Assembly (NCBI GenBank): GCA_049791475.1
Contig: JBAQZZ010000326.1
Location: 1 to 35,313, forward strand
Length of the DNA stretch: 35,313 bases
Direction: 5' to 3'
Source: CAXBID01 sp049791475
Lineage (GTDB): Bacteria > Bacteroidota > Bacteroidia > Flavobacteriales > Flavobacteriaceae
Below, piece after piece: positions 1-8,586 of this stretch. Each line of letters opens with the position of its first letter. Position 1 is the first letter of the stretch. The notes beneath the pieces were generated by a model, which saw only the letters and a program-made list of their open reading frames with translations, ran no database searches and was not told where the DNA came from. The translations under genes were made by a program, and so were the position numbers.

Positions 1-10
1 AACAATAGCA

Positions 11-54
11 TTAAAAACAAAAAACACTGATAATCATACAATTAACAGTGTTTT
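11..54 (-). terminator. Terminator after the tRNA pair
   Basis: A 9-bp perfect stem (AAAACACTG at 21-29 pairing with CAGTGTTTT at 46-54) encloses a 16-nt loop. On the minus strand it is followed by a T-rich tail. It lies 23 nt beyond the 3' end of tRNA-Pro and probably ends the tRNA transcript. Confidence 0.6.
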
Positions 55-77
55 AATTTTCCCTATTTCTAGGTTTG

Positions 78-152
78 TCGGGGTGGCAGGATTCGAACCT
101 GCGACCTCCGCGTCCCAAACGCGGCGCGATAACCGGGCTACGCTACACCCCG
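78..152 (-). tRNA. tRNA-Pro (TGG anticodon)
   Basis: Full cloverleaf on the minus strand. The acceptor stem CGGGGTG pairs with CACCCCG, the T-arm carries GTTCGAATC, and the anticodon loop TTTGGGA gives anticodon TGG, which reads CCN proline codons. The discriminator base is A, and CCA is not encoded. It lies 23 nt downstream of tRNA-Ser and is presumably cut from the same precursor. Confidence 0.97.
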
Positions 153-175
153 AATTGGTTATCTATAATTTTTTG

Positions 176-263
176 CGGAGAGACGGGGATTCGAACCCCG
201 GGTACCCTTTTGGGGTACGACGATTTAGCAAACCGTTCCTTTCGGCCACTCAGGCACCTCTCC
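176..263 (-). tRNA. tRNA-Ser (GCT anticodon)
   Basis: An 88-nt class II tRNA with a long variable arm (GTACCC/GGGTAC). The acceptor stem is GGAGAGG paired with TCTCTCC, with discriminator G. The anticodon loop TTGCTAA gives anticodon GCT, which reads AGC/AGU serine codons. CCA is not encoded. A well-formed Bacteroidota promoter lies 35 nt upstream (298-328 on the minus strand). Confidence 0.97.
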
Positions 264-297
264 AATTGTTTATGAACTTTGCAATAAATTGCGGATG

Positions 298-328
298 CAA
301 ATGTAGTATAACATCTGTTAGGACGCAA
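298..328 (-). promoter_or_regulatory. Bacteroidota-type promoter for the tRNA operon
   Basis: Read on the minus strand, TTG (326-328) is followed by a 20-nt spacer and TACATTTG (298-305), a perfect match to the -33 TTG / -7 TAnnTTTG consensus of Bacteroidota primary sigma promoters. Transcription would start about 25-30 nt before tRNA-Ser. Confidence 0.7.
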
Positions 329-353
329 CAAATTTATTTACTTTTTTATTATT

Positions 354-2402
354 TTATTCTGGGTATTCAATTCGCAAATGATAAATATTTGCAAGCTTGA
401 GTTTTAGCACTTTTTTTATGGATTGAATCTCTTTAAATGTAATATTTGCATTCAAAAACTGTCCCTCTTCTATCTGCTTGTCAATTATGTTTTCAACAAA
501 AGCATCAATTTTTGTAGAAGTTGGCTCTTTTAAACTTTTTGATGCAGCTTCAATACTATCGCACATCATTAAAATAGCCGTTTCTTTACTAAATGGTTTT
601 GGTCCAGGATAACTAAAATCTAATCGATCTACATCATCAAAATTCTTCTTTTCTTGCATGTAAAAATAATAAACCACACTTGTACCATGATGCGTTCTTA
701 TAAAATCGATAACACGATCTGGTAAATTATTTTTCTTAGCTATTTCTATACCTTCAATAACATGGTCTGTTATTATTCTTGCACTTTCTTTGGAAGACAA
801 TTCATCATGAGGATTAATACCTGTAGATTGATTTTCAGTGAAATAAGTTGGGTTTGCCATTTTACCAATATCATGGTAAAGTGCTCCTACCCTAACTAAC
901 ATAGCGTTTGCACCAATTTCATTTGCCGAGGCTTCTGCAAGATTTGCCACGTTTAAAGAATGATGAAAAGTACCTGGTGCCTTGTTAGATAGCTCTTTAA
1001 GTAATTTTGTATTGGTATCTGATAATTCTAAAAGCGACACATCTGAAACCAAGCCAAATAGCTTTTCATAAGCATAAATTAATGGCTGAACAAATAATGT
1101 TGCCAAACCACTTAATACAAACAAGCCAAAAACGGTCCATTCAATAGTCTCAATAGTTCCTTCGTGGATAACAAAAAACGCAAAATATGCTATGATGTAA
1201 ATAAGCGTAATTTGCCCAACCGAAATAAATAAATTAGCGCGTTTATATAATTCTGAAACCGTTAAAATAGTTACAATACCAGCTATAATTTGAAGAAACA
1301 TATACTCGTAACTATTAGGCACCACGAAACCTAATAAAAGTACCGTAATTACATGAGCAAACAAGCCCAATCTGGCATCAAAAAAAGCTTTAAAAACCAA
1401 TGGCAAAATGCAAATAGGAACAACATAAATATATTTAGAATTGTAATTTATAACCAATGTAGTTATAAATACCATTAGCAAAATATTGAAAAATATAAAC
1501 GTGACTTTAGTATTGTTTTCAAAAACCGAAATTCTATATTTTCTTAAAAAGAGCAGCAACATTAATAGTGCCAACGCTACCAGTAATGTATATGCTGCAA
1601 TAACCCAATTATAGTTTGATTTACTCCAAATTTGCGACTCATATTCAGATTTTAGCGATTGTAATTTTTGATATTTATCACCTTCAACAACTTCACCCTT
1701 TGCAACAATTAAGGTTTCTTTTTCAATATTACCCCGAGCATAAGATATCTTATTAATCTCTTCTTCTAAAACCTTATCTGTAAACGATTTATCATAAACT
1801 AAATTAGGTTCAATAATATCAAAAAACAACGATACAAAGTCTGTTTTATATTTATTTAGGTTATTACTATTTAAAACTTTATCAATAATAGAAACAACAT
1901 CATCTTGTTCTATCAAATTAGAAAAAATGGTGCGTTGTGTTTCTACTCTGCCATCTAATAAGGCAACCGTTTTGTCATCAGAAAAATTATAGCTATCTGT
2001 TAGAATACCATAAATGTAAAGCTCTGAAATAATACCTTCTCCGACTTTATAAATATTTCTGAATTCTCTTTTAGAAATTGAATCAGTAAATACTTTGGGA
2101 AACTCAGTTTCATAATTTTGTTTAACCTTATTATAAATAGTATTATCAATATCAAAATACAAAACCGCATTATTGTTAATAATAGCTTTCTCTGAAGCTA
2201 TTTCATCATCCGATTTTTTAATTGCGAAATCAAACGGAGCATATAAGTTTTCAGATTGCCAAGGCTTTCCTTTTTCAAAATTGTATTTAAACTTTCCGCT
2301 TTTAGGAAACAAATACACAATTAAAAAAGTAGTACAGATAAATAAAAGCCCCTTGTAAATTAAGGAATGGTTTCTATAAAGTTTATTAATAAAGTCTTTC
2401 AT
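354..2402 (-). CDS. pgpH: 7TM-HD membrane phosphohydrolase, PgpH-type (probable cyclic-di-AMP phosphodiesterase)
   Basis: A 682-residue protein. Its layout is one N-terminal membrane segment (about 15-32), an extracytoplasmic 7TMR-HDED-type domain (about 35-260), a bundle of about seven membrane helices (about 263-445) and a cytoplasmic HD domain (about 470-670). The HD signature is visible: FHHS at 479-482, HDIGK at 510-514, and a further HH pair near 571. Members of this family such as Listeria PgpH hydrolyse cyclic-di-AMP, and Bacteroidota homologues have the same length and layout. The function here is inferred from family. It stands alone on the minus strand, upstream of the tRNA pair. 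A perfect TACATTTG -7 element lies 18 nt before the start codon. The substrate is unproven, because HD domains also act on other nucleotides. Confidence 0.9.
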   Translation of the reverse strand: MKDFINKLYRNHSLIYKGLLFICTTFLIVYLFPKSGKFKYNFEKGKPWQSENLYAPFDFAIKKSDDEIASEKAIINNNAVLYFDIDNTIYNKVKQNYETEFPKVFTDSISKREFRNIYKVGEGIISELYIYGILTDSYNFSDDKTVALLDGRVETQRTIFSNLIEQDDVVSIIDKVLNSNNLNKYKTDFVSLFFDIIEPNLVYDKSFTDKVLEEEINKISYARGNIEKETLIVAKGEVVEGDKYQKLQSLKSEYESQIWSKSNYNWVIAAYTLLVALALLMLLLFLRKYRISVFENNTKVTFIFFNILLMVFITTLVINYNSKYIYVVPICILPLVFKAFFDARLGLFAHVITVLLLGFVVPNSYEYMFLQIIAGIVTILTVSELYKRANLFISVGQITLIYIIAYFAFFVIHEGTIETIEWTVFGLFVLSGLATLFVQPLIYAYEKLFGLVSDVSLLELSDTNTKLLKELSNKAPGTFHHSLNVANLAEASANEIGANAMLVRVGALYHDIGKMANPTYFTENQSTGINPHDELSSKESARIITDHVIEGIEIAKKNNLPDRVIDFIRTHHGTSVVYYFYMQEKKNFDDVDRLDFSYPGPKPFSKETAILMMCDSIEAASKSLKEPTSTKIDAFVENIIDKQIEEGQFLNANITFKEIQSIKKVLKLKLANIYHLRIEYPE

Positions 2403-2420
2403 TTAATAGGTAAAGTAAAT

Positions 2421-2450
2421 CAAATGTAATAAAATTATAGGCGTTAACCA
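2421..2450 (-). promoter_or_regulatory. Candidate promoter for pgpH
   Basis: On the minus strand, TACATTTG (2421-2428) perfectly matches the TAnnTTTG -7 consensus and lies 18 nt upstream of the pgpH ATG. The -33 element is weak (TGG at 2448-2450, 19-nt spacer). Confidence 0.45.
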
Positions 2451-2529
2451 TTTATTATAATGAAGTAATCTTCCAAATTTCTACTAAAAAATCATTATTT
2501 TAGCCTATACTAAACTAAACACTTATATA

Positions 2530-3708
2530 ATGAGTAAAGATGTTGTTATAGTTGCTGCTGCAAGAACACCAATAGGGAGTTTTATGGGTGCATTATCTAC
2601 TGTAAGCGCCCCAAAACTAGGTGCTATTGCGATAAAAGGTGCTTTGGATAAAATAAATTTAAAACCCGAATTGGTAGAAGAAGTTTTGATGGGTAATGTG
2701 GTTCAAGCTGGAACCGGACAAGCGCCTGCAAGACAAGCTGCCATTTATGCAGGTATCCCAAATACAGTTCCATGTACAACAATAAATAAAGTATGCGCCT
2801 CTGGAATGAAAGCTGTAATGCAAGCAGCCCAAAGCATTGCTTTAGGCGATGCCAATATAATTGTAGCTGGCGGTATGGAAAACATGAGTTTAATTCCACA
2901 TTACTTATACTCAAGAACTGGAACTAAATTTGGACCAACGACTTTAGTTGATGGTATGCAAAAAGATGGTTTAGTTGATGCTTACGATGAAAATGCTATG
3001 GGTGTTTGCGCCGATGCGTGTGCTACCAAATATGTATTTTCTCGTGAAGATCAAGATGCTTATGCCATTCAATCTTATAAAAGATCAGCTGCTGCCTGGG
3101 AAGCTGGTAAATTTAATAATGAAGTTGTTCCTGTAGAAGTACCTCAGCGCCGAGGAGAACCTATTATTGTAGTTGAAGATGAAGAATTTAAAAATGTACG
3201 CATAGACAAAATTCCGCAGTTACGTCCTGCATTTACTAAAGATGGAACAGTTACTGCTGCCAATGCATCAACCATTAATGATGGCGCTGGAGCTATTGTC
3301 TTAATGAGTAAAGATAAAGCCGAAGAACTAGGTTTAAAACCTCTTGCTACTATAAAAAGTTATGCTGATGCTGCGCATGAGCCAGAATGGTTTACAACCG
3401 CCCCTGCAAAAGCACTTCCAAAAGCTTTAAATAAAGCAAGCATTTCAATTAATGATGTTGATTTTTTTGAGTTTAACGAAGCGTTTTCTGTTGTTGGATT
3501 AGCTAATATGAAAATTTTAGGACTAAACGATAATAATGTAAATGTAAACGGAGGCGCAGTTTCATTAGGGCATCCTTTAGGTTGTTCAGGAGTTAGAATT
3601 TTAATCACCTTGCTAAATGTTTTAGAACAAAATAATGCAAAAATTGGAGCAGCTGCTATTTGTAATGGCGGTGGTGGTGCTTCTGCAATTGTTATAGAGC
3701 GTAATTAA
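2530..3708 (+). CDS. Acetyl-CoA C-acyltransferase (thiolase)
   Basis: A cytoplasmic thiolase of 392 residues. It condenses two acetyl-CoA to acetoacetyl-CoA, or cleaves 3-ketoacyl-CoA, depending on pathway. All catalytic residues are present: nucleophile Cys89 in NKVCASGM, His348 in GHPLGCSG, and Cys378 in CNGGGGASA, plus the NEAF motif. The length and the numbering of these residues equal those of the biosynthetic Zoogloea thiolase, which favours the acetoacetyl-CoA type. I cannot separate biosynthetic from degradative use by sequence. The next gene starts 6 nt after its stop, so the two are co-transcribed. No strong -33/-7 pair was found; a TATTTTAG octamer lies at 2496-2503. Confidence 0.95.
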   Translation: MSKDVVIVAAARTPIGSFMGALSTVSAPKLGAIAIKGALDKINLKPELVEEVLMGNVVQAGTGQAPARQAAIYAGIPNTVPCTTINKVCASGMKAVMQAAQSIALGDANIIVAGGMENMSLIPHYLYSRTGTKFGPTTLVDGMQKDGLVDAYDENAMGVCADACATKYVFSREDQDAYAIQSYKRSAAAWEAGKFNNEVVPVEVPQRRGEPIIVVEDEEFKNVRIDKIPQLRPAFTKDGTVTAANASTINDGAGAIVLMSKDKAEELGLKPLATIKSYADAAHEPEWFTTAPAKALPKALNKASISINDVDFFEFNEAFSVVGLANMKILGLNDNNVNVNGGAVSLGHPLGCSGVRILITLLNVLEQNNAKIGAAAICNGGGGASAIVIERN

Positions 3709-3714
3709 TTTTGA

Positions 3715-4464
3715 ATGCAGTACGGAATTTGTAATTTAAGTATTGTTCCTTTAAGAGGAGAACCAGCTGATAGCAGCGAGCTTGTTTCGCAAGTTTTGTA
3801 TGGAGACGTTTTCAAAATTATTGAACAACGAAAAAACTGGAGCAAAATAAGACTCGCTTTTGATGCTTATGAAGGGTGGGTAGACAATAAGCAATACCTT
3901 GAAATTAGTGAAGAAAATTATAAGTCATTAAAAAAAGAAACCCCTAAATTATCTTTAGATTTAGTAGAGTTTATTCAAGATACTAACCAGCAATTACATC
4001 CCATTTTATTGGGCTCTTCATTAAATGGTTTAACCCTATTAAATCATAAATTTGATGGCACTATTATTAAAAGTAAAAACCTTAAAGAAAACTTAATACA
4101 AACTGCCTTTTTATATTTAAACACACCCTATTTATGGGGTGGAAAAACACCTTTTGGTATTGATTGCTCTGGTTTTACCCAAATGGTCTATAAACTTAAC
4201 GGTTACAAACTATTACGTGATGCATCACAACAGGCAACTCAAGGTGAAGCATTAAGTTTTATTGAAGAAAGTGAACCTGGAGATTTAGCCTTTTTTGATA
4301 ATAATGAAGGTGCAATAACACACGTTGGTATTATAATGAAAGATAATTACATAATTCACGCCCATGGTAAAGTCAGAATTGATAGACTAGATCATTCTGG
4401 TATATATAATGTTGATAAAAAAATACATACACACAAACTTCGTGTTATTAAAAAAATAGTATAA
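3715..4464 (+). CDS. C40 family peptidase with N-terminal SH3 domain (NlpC/P60)
   Basis: A 249-residue protein. An SH3-like domain occupies about residues 1-65 and an NlpC/P60 cysteine-peptidase domain about 120-249. The catalytic set is visible: Cys151 in DCSGF, His203 in THVGI, and His215 in HAHG as the likely third residue. The family cuts gamma-D-glutamyl bonds in peptidoglycan peptides. There is no signal peptide, so it probably works in the cytoplasm on recycled muropeptides, or leaves by another route (inference). It sits 6 nt after the thiolase and is followed directly by a strong terminator, so the two form a short operon with no obvious metabolic link. Confidence 0.92.
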   Translation: MQYGICNLSIVPLRGEPADSSELVSQVLYGDVFKIIEQRKNWSKIRLAFDAYEGWVDNKQYLEISEENYKSLKKETPKLSLDLVEFIQDTNQQLHPILLGSSLNGLTLLNHKFDGTIIKSKNLKENLIQTAFLYLNTPYLWGGKTPFGIDCSGFTQMVYKLNGYKLLRDASQQATQGEALSFIEESEPGDLAFFDNNEGAITHVGIIMKDNYIIHAHGKVRIDRLDHSGIYNVDKKIHTHKLRVIKKIV

Positions 4465-4493
4465 AAAAAGCCGCAATTAGCGGCTTTTTTTTT
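4463..4493. terminator. Bidirectional intrinsic terminator
   Basis: GCCGC (4470-4474), a 5-nt loop, and GCGGC (4480-4484), flanked by an A-run on the left and nine T on the right. It can end both the plus-strand thiolase/C40 transcript and the minus-strand gyrA-TPR transcript. Confidence 0.9.
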
Positions 4494-4510
4494 ATGGTTT
4501 TATTTATTTT

Positions 4511-5761
4511 TTAGTTCTCACCTTCAAGAAGTGCAACTTTTTCTTTTAAGCTTTTATACTTATCCGTTTCACCTAAAATACTATAAATATTCATTAAAGT
4601 TTTAGCTGCATTTATATTTTTTGGTGCAATTTCTAATGCTTTAGATAAATATGGAACTGCTTGTTTGTAAAGCCCTTGGCGCTCCTCTCTTAGTTCATCA
4701 TACTTTTTATTATCTGCTTTAGAACTTCCTAAACTATTCATTTCTTGTATTAACGGTTCTTCTCTAGCCAATACTAATGCCGATAAGTTTATGTAAGCGT
4801 TAATGTATTCTGGATTTAATTCAATAGCTTTTTCATAACGTGCTTTAGCTTCTTCTGGTTGATTAGATTCTGAAGCAATAACACCTAGATTATATTGCAA
4901 TTCAGCATTTTTAGGATCCATTTCAGTGGCTTTCTGTAAAAGCTTTTTAAACTCTTCCGTATTTCCCATTTTGTAATGCACATTAGCCTCTGATAAAACT
5001 AAATTAATATCGTCAGGACTCTCTGCCCTAGCCGCTTTCATTGCTTCAATGGCCTTTTCATTATCGCCATTACTAACATAAATAAGAGCAATATTCTTTA
5101 TAATTTCAGGCTTTTTAGAATCTGTATTACGTGCACCAGGCTTTATGTGACTCTTAGCTTTCACATACAAATCTCTTGTATTTTTATCTAAAACTTCTTC
5201 TTCACCTGTTTCAACATTAGTGGCAAAAAATTCTTTTTCGATACCTGTATAACCTAAGCTTTTAAGCTCTTCGTACAACGGTAATGCTCTGTCAAATTCC
5301 TGAACATTTACTGCGGTTGCAGCGGCATAATAAAGGAACAAAGTATCTTTTTTTGTTACTCTGTATGATTTTTCAAAATACTTAGATGCTGTAGAATAAT
5401 CTTTTTTACCATAAGCATCATTACCCGTTTTCAATAAAGTATTTACCATGTTAACTTTTAATTCGGCTATTTCAGACTTATACTCACTTTTAACTTTTTC
5501 CAAGTTATCTAAAGCTGAGTCCATGTCTTTTTCAGATCCTTTTCCTCCAGCATATAAAGCTTGTGCTGAAAGATAATAATATTTATCTTTTAGTTCGTCA
5601 TCCATAGCAGACATAAGAGTTTCTGCTTGTTTTAAAGCTGATTTTGCCTCAGCATAATTTTCTGATTTAATAGCTTTTTCTACTGTCTTCAATTCTTTTT
5701 TTTGTGCAAATGAAAATGCACTAATTGAAAAAGCTAAAGCTACAATGATTTGTTTTTTCAT
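4511..5761 (-). CDS. Exported tetratricopeptide-repeat protein
   Basis: A 416-residue protein with a clear signal peptide (charged MKKQ, then a hydrophobic stretch, ending ..SFAQ near residue 20). The mature part is nearly all helical repeats. Good TPR units are seen at about 110-150 (KKDYSTASKYFEKSY), 225-260, 285-320 (NAELQYNLGVIASESNQPEE) and 370-410. It probably acts as a scaffold in the periplasm or at the outer membrane; no catalytic motif is visible. It lies 17 nt after gyrA and ends at the shared terminator, so it is co-transcribed with gyrA. The partner is unknown, and the operon link to gyrase need not mean a shared function. Confidence 0.88.
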   Translation of the reverse strand: MKKQIIVALAFSISAFSFAQKKELKTVEKAIKSENYAEAKSALKQAETLMSAMDDELKDKYYYLSAQALYAGGKGSEKDMDSALDNLEKVKSEYKSEIAELKVNMVNTLLKTGNDAYGKKDYSTASKYFEKSYRVTKKDTLFLYYAAATAVNVQEFDRALPLYEELKSLGYTGIEKEFFATNVETGEEEVLDKNTRDLYVKAKSHIKPGARNTDSKKPEIIKNIALIYVSNGDNEKAIEAMKAARAESPDDINLVLSEANVHYKMGNTEEFKKLLQKATEMDPKNAELQYNLGVIASESNQPEEAKARYEKAIELNPEYINAYINLSALVLAREEPLIQEMNSLGSSKADNKKYDELREERQGLYKQAVPYLSKALEIAPKNINAAKTLMNIYSILGETDKYKSLKEKVALLEGEN

Positions 5762-5778
5762 TTTAAATAATATTAAGT

Positions 5779-8325
5779 TTAATTTTCAGTGTTATTGTCG
5801 TCTAGGTTATTATCAAGAGTTGTGCCATCATCTGAAGCCTCAATGTTCTCAACTGTTTCAGCATCTTCAACTTCATCTTCATCGTCGTCCTGCATTACTT
5901 TTGCAACAGCAGCTATAGAATCATTGGATTTCAAATTTATTAGTTTAACACCTTGTGTTGCTCTACCCATAACTCTTAAATCTGCAACTGCCATACGAAT
6001 TGCAACACCCGATTTATTGATAATCATTAAATCATCTTCGTCGGTCACATTCTTAATGGATACTAAATTACCTGTTTTTTCTGTAATAGAAATAGTTTTA
6101 ACGCCTTTTCCTCCACGGTTTGTAATTCTGTAGTCTTCTAAACTCGAGCGTTTTCCATAACCATTTTCAGAGACTACAAGAATATTACTTTCCATGTCAT
6201 CAACAGCAATCATTCCTATAACTTCGTCTGTTTTTTCATTTTGCAAACGAATGCCTCTTACACCAGAAGCTCCACGTCCCATTGGGCGTGTTTTGGCTTC
6301 TTCAAAACGAATGGCTTTACCAGATTTTAGTGCCAGCATAACTTGACTTTCACCTGTGGTTAATTTAGCTTCTAATAAAACATCGTCTTCTTTAATTGTT
6401 ATGGCGTTAATACCATTTGTTCTTGGACGTGAGTATTGCTCAAGTGATGTTTTCTTCACCTGGCCTTTTTTAGTTGCCATAATTACGTAATGACTATTAA
6501 CATAATCTTCATCTTTTAAATCTTGAGTACAAATGAAAGCCATTACTTTATCGTCTTGCTCAATATTTATAAGGTTTTGAATAGCTCGACCTTTTGAGGT
6601 TTTACTACCTTCTGGGATTTCGTAAACACGCATCCAAAAACATTTTCCTTTTTGAGTGAAGAATAACATGTATTGGTGGTTTGTACCAACAAATAAATGT
6701 TCTAAGAAATCTTCATTACGTGTAGTAGATGCTTTTTGACCAACACCACCTCTATTTTGTGTTTTATATTCTGTTAAAGATGTACGTTTGATATAACCAG
6801 CATGCGAAATAGTAATCACAACTTTTTCATCAGGAATCATATCTTCAATACTTAAATCGCCACCAGCATATTCTATTACTGATCGACGCTCATCGCCATA
6901 TTTATCTCTAACAACTTCTAATTCTTCCTTAATAATATCCATGCGACGCTCTTTCTTGTCCAAGATATCTTTAAGATCGATAATTGTTTTCATAATTTCA
7001 TCATACTCAGAGCGTAATTTATCTTGCTCTAAACCTGTAAGTTGACGCAAACGCATCTCTACAATAGCTTTTGCTTGAATTTCAGAAAGTTTAAAACGTT
7101 CAATTAAATTATTTCTAGCTTCATCAGCATTTGATGATGCTCTTATGATTTTTATAACTTCATCAATATTATCTGAAGCGATAATTAAACCTTCTAAAAT
7201 ATGGGCGCGTTCTTCTGCTTTACGTAATTCATAGGTAGTTCGTCTTACAACAACGTCATGTCTGTGTTCAACAAAATAATGAATCAATTGTTTTAAGTTT
7301 AACATCTGCGGACGACCTTTTACTAGTGCAATGTTGTTTACACTAAATGAGGATTGTAACGCAGTATATTTAAACAATTTATTTAATACGATATTTGGGA
7401 TAGCATCACGTTTTAAAACGTAAACAACGCGCATACCATTTCTATCAGATTCATCACGAATAAGAGAAATGCCTTCCAGTTTTTTATCGTTAACCAAATC
7501 AGCAGTTTTCTTAATCATATCTGCTTTATTAACTTGGTAAGGTATTTCGGTAACGATAATGCATTCTCGTCCAGCAACCTCTTCTATATTTGCTTTAGCT
7601 CGCATTACGATTCTTCCACGACCCGTATGAAAAGCTTCCTTAACACCATCATAACCATAAATGGTTCCTCCAGTTGGGAAATCTGGTGCTTTAACATGAG
7701 TAATTAATTCATCAATTTCAATATCTGGGTTTTCAATATAAGCTATGATTCCGTTTACTACTTCTGTTAAATTATGAGGCGGCATATTGGTTGCCATACC
7801 TACTGCAATACCAGAAGCACCATTTATTAATAGCCCAGGAATACGCGTTGGTAAAACTGTTGGCTCTTGTAAAGTATCATCAAAATTTAATTTATGGTCT
7901 ACGGTTTCTTTATCAATATCTGCCAACATGTCTTCAGATATTTTCTGCATACGTGCTTCAGTATAACGCATTGCTGCAGGACTATCGCCATCAATAGAAC
8001 CAAAATTCCCCTGCCCATCTACAAGCATGTAACGCAAACTCCATTCTTGAGCCATACGCACCATAGCATCATAAACTGATGTATCACCATGCGGGTGATA
8101 TTTACCTAAAACCTCTCCAACTATTCTTGCTGATTTTTTGTGTGCCGAACTTGCTCTAACACCAAGTTCGTGCATACCGTAAAGCACACGCCTGTGAACT
8201 GGTTTTAAACCATCTCTTACATCTGGTAACGCACGTGACACAATGACTGACATTGAATAATCAATGTAAGCCGATTTCATCTCATCTTCAATGTTAATAG
8301 GAATCAATTTTTCTCCTTCTGCCAT
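5779..8325 (-). CDS. gyrA: DNA gyrase subunit A
   Basis: An 848-residue protein, the breakage-reunion subunit of gyrase, which introduces negative supercoils with GyrB. The catalytic tyrosine is Tyr121 in AAMRYTEARM. The quinolone-determining region includes HPHG at 77-80, then Asp81, Thr82, Ser83 and Asp86; Thr is the usual wild-type residue at position 82 in flavobacteria. The GyrA box appears as QNRGGVG at the start of the C-terminal beta-pinwheel, followed by the usual repeated blades. The last roughly 35 residues are very acidic (a DDDEDEVEDAE-like tail), as in other Bacteroidota GyrA. It is the first gene of a unit with the TPR gene, divergent from clpC across 261 nt. Confidence 0.98.
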   Translation of the reverse strand: MAEGEKLIPINIEDEMKSAYIDYSMSVIVSRALPDVRDGLKPVHRRVLYGMHELGVRASSAHKKSARIVGEVLGKYHPHGDTSVYDAMVRMAQEWSLRYMLVDGQGNFGSIDGDSPAAMRYTEARMQKISEDMLADIDKETVDHKLNFDDTLQEPTVLPTRIPGLLINGASGIAVGMATNMPPHNLTEVVNGIIAYIENPDIEIDELITHVKAPDFPTGGTIYGYDGVKEAFHTGRGRIVMRAKANIEEVAGRECIIVTEIPYQVNKADMIKKTADLVNDKKLEGISLIRDESDRNGMRVVYVLKRDAIPNIVLNKLFKYTALQSSFSVNNIALVKGRPQMLNLKQLIHYFVEHRHDVVVRRTTYELRKAEERAHILEGLIIASDNIDEVIKIIRASSNADEARNNLIERFKLSEIQAKAIVEMRLRQLTGLEQDKLRSEYDEIMKTIIDLKDILDKKERRMDIIKEELEVVRDKYGDERRSVIEYAGGDLSIEDMIPDEKVVITISHAGYIKRTSLTEYKTQNRGGVGQKASTTRNEDFLEHLFVGTNHQYMLFFTQKGKCFWMRVYEIPEGSKTSKGRAIQNLINIEQDDKVMAFICTQDLKDEDYVNSHYVIMATKKGQVKKTSLEQYSRPRTNGINAITIKEDDVLLEAKLTTGESQVMLALKSGKAIRFEEAKTRPMGRGASGVRGIRLQNEKTDEVIGMIAVDDMESNILVVSENGYGKRSSLEDYRITNRGGKGVKTISITEKTGNLVSIKNVTDEDDLMIINKSGVAIRMAVADLRVMGRATQGVKLINLKSNDSIAAVAKVMQDDDEDEVEDAETVENIEASDDGTTLDNNLDDNNTEN

Positions 8326-8366
8326 ATAAAATTTTAGTTAAGTTTTTATCTGTATTTCAAAACATG

Positions 8367-8405
8367 CTAATATAAGAATTCCATGAGTCATAGTAAGACT
8401 ATGAC
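8367..8405 (-). promoter_or_regulatory. Possible gyrA promoter with an inverted repeat over the -33 region
   Basis: TATATTAG (8367-8374, minus strand) resembles TAnnTTTG and lies 41 nt before the gyrA ATG. A perfect 7-bp inverted repeat, GTCATAG / CTATGAC with a 5-nt spacer (8387-8405), covers the place where the -33 element should be. This geometry fits an operator. No regulator is identified. Confidence 0.35.
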
Positions 8406-8535
8406 ACATACTTTTTCATGTTTTTTATTAACAATTTATGGATGTTTTTTAGTTAATAAGTATCACTACAAAAGTTTTGATTTTATAAAGATTTTTTCGT
8501 CAATTAGCACCATACAGACATTTTTAGGTATAGTT

Positions 8536-8567
8536 TTTGACTTTAGTAAAATGTTTTACTATTTTTA
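8536..8567 (+). promoter_or_regulatory. Promoter for clpC
   Basis: TTTG (8536-8539), a 20-nt spacer, then TATTTTTA (8560-8567), which matches TAnnTTTG at all but the last base. It would give a leader of about 12 nt before the clpC ATG at 8587. Confidence 0.55.
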
Positions 8568-8586
8568 ATGCAGAAAGGATAAGAAT

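Noticed and set aside
75..400. Open frames over the tRNA genes
   Set aside because: They are translations of tRNA sequence on either strand, not genes.
5900..6100. GyrA Thr82 as a quinolone-resistance change
   Set aside because: Thr is the normal residue at this position in flavobacteria, so it is not evidence of acquired resistance.
8383..8568. A 61-codon open frame between gyrA and clpC
   Set aside because: It overlaps the clpC promoter and the inverted repeat, the residues show no protein-like pattern, and it has no family resemblance.
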